Positions 7,952 to 14,270 of a stretch of 16,744 nucleotides of DNA are shown here, piece after piece. The DNA is taken from contig JABAYQ010000072.1 in assembly GCA_018608925.1 (NCBI GenBank), positions 1 through 16,744 on the forward strand, in the 5' to 3' direction. Positions within the stretch are counted from its first letter, which is position 1. Every line of letters starts with the position of its first letter. The notes under the pieces were generated by a model. The model saw nothing but the letters and a program-made list of their open reading frames with translations, ran no database searches and was not told where the DNA came from. The DNA comes from Cryomorphaceae bacterium (lineage in GTDB: Bacteria > Bacteroidota > Bacteroidia > Flavobacteriales > UBA7312). The translations under genes and the position numbers were made by a program.

Positions 7952-10102
7952 TTATTGAATCATTATCTCATCTACAAATAACCAAGATGTTGCGCCAGCT
8001 GCTGGGTGCCAATCAGGTAAAATCCCGTAATTACTTGCTTTAACTTTAATATACCTTGCGTTATAATTGAAGGCAGACGTCATATTATGTCTAAATTTTC
8101 CTTCTTTTTGATCAGAAACATTGTGACTTAATCGATTGACTTCTTTAAAGTTAATGCCATCGTTAGAAATCGATAGCACCACCTCTTTAGGTAACAATAT
8201 CCAGGATAAATTATACTGAAAAAATCCTATACTAATCTGACTCAGGCTATCTATTTTTTGCAAATCAATTATTACCTCTAAATCGGTTCCGTAAAAACCT
8301 TGCCAATTTCCATCCCTAAATTTAGTCTGGCTGCCTATCTGTCCGTCTGTTAAAGTTAGAGAGGATTTTGCAGGATAGTTTTCGTGAAAAGGCAACACAT
8401 AATTTACTGGTTTAAAAGTAGACTTTGTTTTAAATAAGGTTGTTTTTAAGCTCCCGTAATCTTTATTGTTTTTTGATCCTTTAGCTTCTATAGTTGTAGT
8501 GGTGTCCACAAATAAAGATTGGCTATAATCTTGCCAATCTTGATTGTCCAATCTATAGCTAATTGACACGCCTGGGCTTGACGAAATTAATTGAAATTGA
8601 AAGCCTTCGTTTTCAGAAGTAACTTTAGCAGAAATAGGAACACCCTCAAAACCATAATCTACTCCGTAAAAATCGAGCAAAGAATAGTGTTTTTGAACCC
8701 TCTGGTAAAAGCTAGAATAATCTTTTTCTCCATAGTGCCATAATACTTCACTCATGGCTAATATTCTAGGGAAAACTTTAGAATCAATTAGATTTTGTGG
8801 CGCTCTTTCTGTCCACATATTACACTCTGCTCCCAATACTTTATTTTCAAATTCAAGCGATGGTATAGGGTCAAAATCATACACTTTTTCCAAATCGATA
8901 GCATCAAGATCGTAATCAAAATAGCAATGAGAAGTAGGAGACATTATTAAAGAGTGGCCTTTTTCGATAGCTAGCAATCCGTAATCTGTCCCTCTCCACA
9001 CCTGAATATGAGCGTCTTTAGTAATCTCACCTTCCGACACCTCGTCCCAACCAATAATAGTCTTGTTTTTCTGTTTTAAGTAATTTGCTATCCTGTTAAT
9101 AAAATAACTTTGTAGATGGTGTTCGTCTTCTAGTTTTTCTTCATGAATTCTGGCTTGGCATTTAGAACAATTTTCCCATCTGTAAGTTGGAACCTCATCG
9201 CCACCAATATGGATGTATGGGGAAGGAAACATTTCTATTACTTCGTCTAAAACTGTTTCTAGAAAAGCAAAAACAGAATCGTTTCCTGCGCAATAAATGT
9301 CCTTAAAAACTCCCCAATCTGTTTGTACTGGAATAGAGTCGCCGGTGCAAGACAAGTAAGGATAGGCCGATAAAGCAGCCTGACAGTGGCCTGGTAATTC
9401 TATTTCTGGCACAACAAGAATATGTCTTTGGCTGGCATAATCTACTATTTCTTTAATGTCTTTTTTGCTATAAAACCCTCCGTATTTCGAGCCATCTTTT
9501 TCAGTTCTCCAAGCACCTATCTCAGTTAATTTAGGAAAACTATCAATAGCTATTCTCCACCCTTGGTCTTCGGTAATATGCCAATGCAATACGTTCATTT
9601 TATGGAGTGCTAATAAATCAATGTAGCGTTTTACAAAATCTTTATCCATAAAATGTCGGCTGCAATCTAGAAGCATTCCCCTCCACTCAAATATGGGGTA
9701 ATCTTTAATGTGTAAACAAGGTGCGTAAGAAGGGTGAAGCATACTAATTTGACGAACAGTCTGAATCGCGTGCATTACTCCTTTAGAATGAGATGCGGTT
9801 ATTTGTAAGGTGTCTAATCGAATATCCAAATAATATTCTTCTTGTTCTAAAGTGGTGTCTAGTGAGGCTATAACTAGGTTATATTTTCCATTATTTTTTA
9901 GAGTAACTACAGATTTAAAATAATCTAGTTCATTAACAAAAAAAGAGTCTGATTGCCAAGTAGTATTTTTACTGAAAGCAAAGCTCCCTTGACTCAATGT
10001 TAAAGATTGAGGCTGAGGAATAATATTTACTTCCTGCATCTTTGGCTCCGAAGAGCAAGCGCCTAGAATACAAACTAAAATAAATAAAAGAGGTCTAAAC
10101 AT
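7952..10102 (-). CDS. GH20 beta-N-acetylhexosaminidase lipoprotein with C-terminal chitobiase-like and F5/8-type modules
   Basis: Exo-beta-N-acetylhexosaminidase, predicted to remove terminal beta-GlcNAc (or GalNAc) by substrate-assisted catalysis, for instance splitting the chitobiose core of an N-glycan. It has a lipoprotein signal (lipobox LGAC, Cys16; no acidic surface-export signal after it). Order: GH20 N-terminal domain (~25-130, NIIPQPQSL), catalytic TIM barrel (~135-460) with HIGGDEV holding the Asp302-Glu303 pair, DYPIFEWRG near the barrel start, NVLHWHITEDQGWR (170-183) and a C-terminal barrel strand with WTERAP. After the barrel come a chitobiase-like Ig module (~487-560) and an F5/8 (discoidin)-type module (~562-716). 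Length is 716 residues. Its start overlaps the upstream stop by one base (TAATG), placing it firmly in the operon. Confidence 0.95.
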   Translation of the reverse strand: MFRPLLFILVCILGACSSEPKMQEVNIIPQPQSLTLSQGSFAFSKNTTWQSDSFFVNELDYFKSVVTLKNNGKYNLVIASLDTTLEQEEYYLDIRLDTLQITASHSKGVMHAIQTVRQISMLHPSYAPCLHIKDYPIFEWRGMLLDCSRHFMDKDFVKRYIDLLALHKMNVLHWHITEDQGWRIAIDSFPKLTEIGAWRTEKDGSKYGGFYSKKDIKEIVDYASQRHILVVPEIELPGHCQAALSAYPYLSCTGDSIPVQTDWGVFKDIYCAGNDSVFAFLETVLDEVIEMFPSPYIHIGGDEVPTYRWENCSKCQARIHEEKLEDEHHLQSYFINRIANYLKQKNKTIIGWDEVSEGEITKDAHIQVWRGTDYGLLAIEKGHSLIMSPTSHCYFDYDLDAIDLEKVYDFDPIPSLEFENKVLGAECNMWTERAPQNLIDSKVFPRILAMSEVLWHYGEKDYSSFYQRVQKHYSLLDFYGVDYGFEGVPISAKVTSENEGFQFQLISSSPGVSISYRLDNQDWQDYSQSLFVDTTTTIEAKGSKNNKDYGSLKTTLFKTKSTFKPVNYVLPFHENYPAKSSLTLTDGQIGSQTKFRDGNWQGFYGTDLEVIIDLQKIDSLSQISIGFFQYNLSWILLPKEVVLSISNDGINFKEVNRLSHNVSDQKEGKFRHNMTSAFNYNARYIKVKASNYGILPDWHPAAGATSWLFVDEIMIQ

Positions 10103-10104
10103 TA
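10100..10104 (-). promoter_or_regulatory. TAATG stop-start overlap (translational coupling)
   Basis: The glycosylasparaginase stop TAA (10104-10102) and the GH20 start ATG (10102-10100) share one base. This supports both the GH20 start choice and coupled translation of the two enzymes. Confidence 0.55.
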
Positions 10105-11082
10105 TCCTAAAAATGATGGAGAATCAATCAATTCGTTTTTACCATTTTGGTGTAGTGCATAATTGAACCAAGGGTGAACGGCATAAGCGCCATGCTCCCC
10201 TTTTTTGTTTATTGCTAAGTAGCCAATTTGCATGTCTTTATAATTTTGATTTTTTGTGATTCTCGCAATTGCTTGTTCACACGCTTCCTGAGGGCTTGCG
10301 CCTTGCCTCATTAGCTCAACAACTAAGAAGGAACCAAGGGTTTTCATTACCGCTTCTCCCATTCCAGTAGCACAACAACCGCCTACCTCATTGTCGACAA
10401 ACATACCTGCTCCAATTATTGGAGAATCTCCAACTCTTCCGTGCATTTTCCAAGACAAGCCTGAAGTGGTGCAAGCTCCAGAAATATCTCCATTTTTATC
10501 AATAGCTAATAGGCCTATGGTATCGTGGTTTTCGACATTAACAATTGGCTGGTATTTAGATTCTACTTTCCATTCTTGCCATTTTTGTCTTGCCGATTCG
10601 GTTAACAAATCTTCTTTTTCAAACCCTTTAGATAAGGCGAAATCTAAAGCTCCTTTTCCGGAAAGCATTACGTGAGGAGTGTCGTCCATTACCTTTCGCG
10701 CTACCGAAATAGGGTGCTTAATATGTTCTAAATAAGAAACTGCACCACAGTTTCCGTTATGGTCCATAATACAAGCGTCTAGTGTAAGGTGTCCGTCTCT
10801 ATCTGGTAATCCGCCATAGCCTACAGACATAGATTCTGGGTCAGCTTCTGGAACCATCGCTCCTTTTTCTACCGCATCAATAGATTTCCCTCCATTCATT
10901 AAAACTTCCATGGCTGCATCGTTGGCTGGTAGCCCGTGGTTCCAAGTCGAAATAACAACTGGTAAACCAGGGCTAGAGCTTGGGTTTTTTTTAGAGGATT
11001 TTAAGTCCGACAACTTTGGTAAAAGCAGGGCTCCTAATGCGCCAAGAGCGGTACCTTTAATAAAATTTCTTCTGTTACTCAT
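10102..11082 (-). CDS. Glycosylasparaginase, N4-(beta-N-acetylglucosaminyl)-L-asparaginase, with Tat signal
   Basis: An Ntn-hydrolase that cleaves the amide bond between Asn and the first GlcNAc of an N-glycan, giving aspartate and an aminoglycan. The 326-residue precursor begins with a twin-arginine signal (NRRNFIKG, R4-R5, then an Ala/Leu/Gly-rich core to ~22), so it should be exported folded to the periplasm. The autocleavage site is HDTIG: cleavage before Thr188 would free the nucleophile threonine and give alpha and beta subunits. Substrate-binding landmarks HGRVGDSPIIGAG (214-226) and CCATGMGEA (236-244) follow, as in the bacterial and human enzymes; length is close to the flavobacterial enzyme. 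Plain type-2 asparaginases share the fold, but STWNHGLPAN near the mature N-terminus, the HGRVGDSPI loop and the glycosidase neighbours favour the glyco-specific enzyme. It overlaps the beta-mannosidase end by 8 nt. Confidence 0.93.
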   Translation of the reverse strand: MSNRRNFIKGTALGALGALLLPKLSDLKSSKKNPSSSPGLPVVISTWNHGLPANDAAMEVLMNGGKSIDAVEKGAMVPEADPESMSVGYGGLPDRDGHLTLDACIMDHNGNCGAVSYLEHIKHPISVARKVMDDTPHVMLSGKGALDFALSKGFEKEDLLTESARQKWQEWKVESKYQPIVNVENHDTIGLLAIDKNGDISGACTTSGLSWKMHGRVGDSPIIGAGMFVDNEVGGCCATGMGEAVMKTLGSFLVVELMRQGASPQEACEQAIARITKNQNYKDMQIGYLAINKKGEHGAYAVHPWFNYALHQNGKNELIDSPSFLG

Positions 11083-13537
11083 CCTGATATATATTATAAA
11101 GTGACCAAATTAATAATTTGTCTTTTTGATTTAAATCGCCTTCGAAAAAAATTGTCTTTTTCTTTCCTGGCATTAAAGTTAAAAAATTTGATGAAAAATG
11201 TCCTTTGATGCCATGTAAATACACTTGGAATGCGGGAGCGTCCGATTGTAATATTAATTTATTTCCCTGCCACTCATACTGTATATTGGGAGAAATCAGT
11301 TCCATATCTTTTGGCTTAGAGCTAAATTGGATATGAGATTTTATATCGCTATTTTTTAATCTAGCTAACACAAACAAATTTTTTGATGTGACTGATAAAT
11401 CTTTAATTAGCTGAGTGGCTGTATTTGGACTAATGGACACCTCTTTACGTTGAGCTGGGAAAGCAAGGTTTCCATCCAAATCAAAAACCTCAATAAGTAG
11501 GCTGTCTTTAAATAGTGTTTCTTGCTCTGAAACAGCCCAAACATCAAACAGCCCATTTGGTTTAGATACAACGGACAATGCTAAGGGCTGAAATACTTGC
11601 TGAACAGCATAGTTTAATGCTTTCCAATTGCCAAAATAATCTCTACTACTCCAAGATGCTACTGGCCAACAATCATTGAATTGCCAATAAAGCGTCCCCA
11701 TACAATATGGTTGATTATAACGATGGGCCTCTAAACCCATTCTTATTCCTTGAGATTGAACTATTTGAGAAAGATAAACTAGTTTTTCAAAGCTATTTGG
11801 AGTAGGGTACTCCCTTTCCATATATTCTAAAATTAATGCGTTTCCTCTAGGGTGTTTTTGATGGGATAACATACTAGGACTATTTAAATCAAAGTCGGAA
11901 GTATCGCAAAAAGTAGAAATAGTTTCAATAGAGGGAAAGGATTGGAAACCAAACTCACTCATAAATCGAGGGACTTTTTGCAGTAAATTTTCGAATGGTT
12001 CTGCATCGTGCCAAACTCCCCAATAATGTGCATCTCCTTCAAATTGGTGGCGAGGGTCTCCTCTTCCTAAGCTCGGAGAACTTTCCCAATAAGGAATTTG
12101 GGCATATTGACTAACAACATCTGGCAAGATGTCGTTAAAAAGCTGCTTATAGCCTTTTTCGATTTCTTGTTTCTCAGAGGAGTCAAAAGCATCTTGCCAA
12201 CCCCATCGCTGCCAGCCTTCGCTATTTTCATTATTACCACACCACAAAACAATGCTAGGATGGTGGTTTAGTCTTCTAACATTTTCTACGGCTTCTTTTT
12301 TTACGTTATCAAGAAATAAACTATCGCTTGGGTACATAGCGCAGGCAAACATAAAGTCTTGCCAGATTAGAATACCTAAAGAGTCGCAAATATCATAGAA
12401 TATATCTTGCTCATAAATTCCGCCTCCCCAAACTCGAAGCATATTCATATTTGAGTTCTTAGCGTCACTTAGTAAGTGAAGGTAATCTTGTTTACTTACT
12501 CGGTTTTGTAAGTGGTCTTGAGGGATATAATTAGCTCCCTTCATAAAAATAGGTTTACCATTTATTTTGAAATAAAAGCTAGTTCCTAAAGAGTCTTTTT
12601 CGTTAACCAACTCTACATCTCTTAAGCCTATTTTCTTTTGCTTTGTTGCTAGTATTTTTTTGTCTTTTATCAAAGAAAGTGAAAAAGAATATAAGTGTTG
12701 TTTTCCGTGTCCGTTAGGCCACCATCTATTTGGTTGGTCGATAGAAATTGGAATTGTTATGTGGTGCTCTCCTTTTGTTAGAGAATAAGTGTAGATAGAA
12801 TCGTTTATTTCAAGAGAATAGTCTGCGGCTGTTTGTACTTGCAATTCTATGTTTGCATCCAATGAAGCGCTCTTGTCAGAAAGTTCTTTTTGAAAAACCT
12901 CAAACTCACGAATAATCGCGTCGTTCCATGCGTTTATTTCAACTTTCTTCCAGATTCCTGAGGTAGTAATTTTAGCCCCCCAATCCCAGCCATAATGAAA
13001 GCCTGCTTTTCTAGTATGTACTCTGGTTCCACCAGGTAGATCGTAGCCTAGTTGTTTAATCTTTTGGCGCTCTTTATCAAACACATTTTTAAAAACAACT
13101 TTTAGTTGATGGTCTTTTTGTCTTTTTAGAAAAGATACGTCAACGATCCACTTCCGGAACATATTATCTGTTTTTAAAACAAGAGAATCGTTTATATAGA
13201 TGAGTGCGTAGGTATCTAGTCCATTAAAAACTAGCTCCTGATTTTGAGATAATCCTAGCTGAAAGTTGCTCTTGTAGGTCCAGTCTCGATTAAAAATCCA
13301 TTGAATGGAATCTTCGTTAGTGCCGAAATAAGGATCATTTATTAGTTGGTTTGATAATAAATCCGCAACGATATCTCCTGGAGCCTTGGCGTGAAACCAT
13401 TGGTCTTGAAAGCCGAATTCCCAATTGTTTATTTGTTGGTTATCGCTTTGCTTTATTGAATTATCATTAATGATAAAAACAACAAAAAGTAAAAAGAATA
13501 GTCCTATAAGAAATCTATAATTCTTCAAAGTTTTCAA
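11075..13537 (-). CDS. GH2 beta-mannosidase, TTG start, N-terminal hydrophobic segment
   Basis: Exo-beta-mannosidase of family GH2, expected to remove the single beta-1,4-mannose of the N-glycan core. The 820-residue product has the N-terminal sugar-binding domain hallmark (KAPGDIVADLL, DPYFGTNED, RDWTYKS at 51-89), Ig-like domains, and a TIM barrel with the acid/base Glu437 in WCGNNE and the nucleophile Glu528 in SEFGFQSFP. The residues around both are those of beta-mannosidases and not of beta-galactosidases or glucuronidases. Residues ~9-23 are strongly hydrophobic (RFLIGLFFLLFVVFI) without an obvious cleavage site, so it may be a membrane-anchored periplasmic enzyme. No ATG exists near the true N-terminus. 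TTG at 13537 is the best start, with ATT at 13543 and TTG at 13528 as alternatives; an in-frame TAA at 13552 limits extension. The start lies within the last 23 bases of the cutC-type gene. Confidence 0.93.
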   Translation of the reverse strand: MKTLKNYRFLIGLFFLLFVVFIINDNSIKQSDNQQINNWEFGFQDQWFHAKAPGDIVADLLSNQLINDPYFGTNEDSIQWIFNRDWTYKSNFQLGLSQNQELVFNGLDTYALIYINDSLVLKTDNMFRKWIVDVSFLKRQKDHQLKVVFKNVFDKERQKIKQLGYDLPGGTRVHTRKAGFHYGWDWGAKITTSGIWKKVEINAWNDAIIREFEVFQKELSDKSASLDANIELQVQTAADYSLEINDSIYTYSLTKGEHHITIPISIDQPNRWWPNGHGKQHLYSFSLSLIKDKKILATKQKKIGLRDVELVNEKDSLGTSFYFKINGKPIFMKGANYIPQDHLQNRVSKQDYLHLLSDAKNSNMNMLRVWGGGIYEQDIFYDICDSLGILIWQDFMFACAMYPSDSLFLDNVKKEAVENVRRLNHHPSIVLWCGNNENSEGWQRWGWQDAFDSSEKQEIEKGYKQLFNDILPDVVSQYAQIPYWESSPSLGRGDPRHQFEGDAHYWGVWHDAEPFENLLQKVPRFMSEFGFQSFPSIETISTFCDTSDFDLNSPSMLSHQKHPRGNALILEYMEREYPTPNSFEKLVYLSQIVQSQGIRMGLEAHRYNQPYCMGTLYWQFNDCWPVASWSSRDYFGNWKALNYAVQQVFQPLALSVVSKPNGLFDVWAVSEQETLFKDSLLIEVFDLDGNLAFPAQRKEVSISPNTATQLIKDLSVTSKNLFVLARLKNSDIKSHIQFSSKPKDMELISPNIQYEWQGNKLILQSDAPAFQVYLHGIKGHFSSNFLTLMPGKKKTIFFEGDLNQKDKLLIWSLYNIYQDE

Positions 13538-14201
13538 TGAAATTTTCGATTACGTCTACTTGAGTATATCTAGGTAAATCGTGTTTTTTGTTGGTTCCAG
13601 ACAAATGAAATTCTCTTATTCCTAAAGCATAAAGTTGAAGAGCCGAAACTAAATCTAATCCTCCGCCAGGCATAATTGTAATTTTACCTTTAGCCTTTTC
13701 GGCCAATGTTTTTAAAACCTCTAAACCGTCTTTTACGATCTCTTTTGTTCCAGAAGTTAGCACTCTGGCGCATCCGCAATCAATAATTTGTTGCAACGCT
13801 TGTGTCGTGTCTGAGACTTGGTCAAACGCTCTATGAAAAGTAACTTCCATAGGGCTTGCTGCTTCAACCATTTGTTTGGTGTTTTCTAAATCAATATTTC
13901 CATCTTCAGTTAGTGCACCAATTACGACACCTTCGCAGCCTACTTGCTTGCAAAACTCTATGTCTTGTAGTATCTCTTCCATTTCTAAATCAGAATAACA
14001 AAAGTTACCTGCCCTAGGACGAATCAACACAAACAAATCTACCTCCAAAACCTCTCTTGCCATGCATATAGAGGCTGCAGACGGAGTGGTTCCCCCTAGT
14101 TCTAGGTTAGCACACAATTCTACTCTTTCAGCTCCTCCAGCCTGTCCGTTAATAGCGGACTGAACAGAGTTAGCACAACATTCTATTATTACTTTAGTCA
14201 T
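13515..14201 (-). CDS. cutC: CutC-family TIM-barrel protein
   Basis: A cytosolic 228-residue protein of the CutC family, a TIM barrel historically called a copper homeostasis protein although a direct copper role is doubtful in several species. Recognised by IIECCANSVQSA (5-16), AGGAERVELCANL with LGGTTPS soon after, LIRPRAGNF, GVVIGALTEDG, TFHRAFD, RVLTSGT and IMPGGGL in the family order. Three cysteines near the N-terminus (C8, C9, C29) could be metal ligands, but this is not shown. It is the first gene of the glycan operon, overlaps the beta-mannosidase start by 23 bp, and starts at an ATG without a visible ribosome site, 15 nt below a terminator hairpin. Its place at the head of a sugar-catabolic operon suggests a role in carbohydrate handling; that is inference. 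The gene symbol follows family naming only. Confidence 0.93.
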   Translation of the reverse strand: MTKVIIECCANSVQSAINGQAGGAERVELCANLELGGTTPSAASICMAREVLEVDLFVLIRPRAGNFCYSDLEMEEILQDIEFCKQVGCEGVVIGALTEDGNIDLENTKQMVEAASPMEVTFHRAFDQVSDTTQALQQIIDCGCARVLTSGTKEIVKDGLEVLKTLAEKAKGKITIMPGGGLDLVSALQLYALGIREFHLSGTNKKHDLPRYTQVDVIENFIENFEEL

Positions 14202-14216
14202 GCTATAAAAATAAAC

Positions 14217-14250
14217 AAAAAACCCTCATAGATTGTATGAGGGTTTTTTT
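14217..14250 (-). terminator. Strong intrinsic terminator between the outer-membrane receptor gene and cutC
   Basis: A perfect 14-bp stem (left arm 14217-14230, right arm 14236-14249) with a 5-base loop (GATTG). The core CCCTCATA / TATGAGGG is flanked by A and T runs, giving a T-tract on whichever strand is read, so it could work in both directions. On the minus strand it lies just after the stop of the outer-membrane receptor gene (14271), with the U-run in the transcript leading toward the cutC ATG at 14201. It should end most transcripts of the receptor gene. The 15-base gap from the hairpin to cutC leaves no room for a separate promoter below it. Confidence 0.9.
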
Positions 14251-14270
14251 ATGTTATGTGTTAAAAAGAA

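Noticed and set aside
7792..8043. 83-codon plus-strand open frame across the GH20/ROK junction
   Set aside because: It is antisense to two solid genes and has no family resemblance.
10391..11104. Two plus-strand open frames (94 and 64 codons) antisense to the glycosylasparaginase
   Set aside because: They mirror a conserved coding region; the hydrophobic end of the second is only the reverse complement of the Tat signal region.
12067..12252. 61-codon minus-strand open frame inside the beta-mannosidase gene
   Set aside because: It is an out-of-frame shadow across the acid/base region of GH2.
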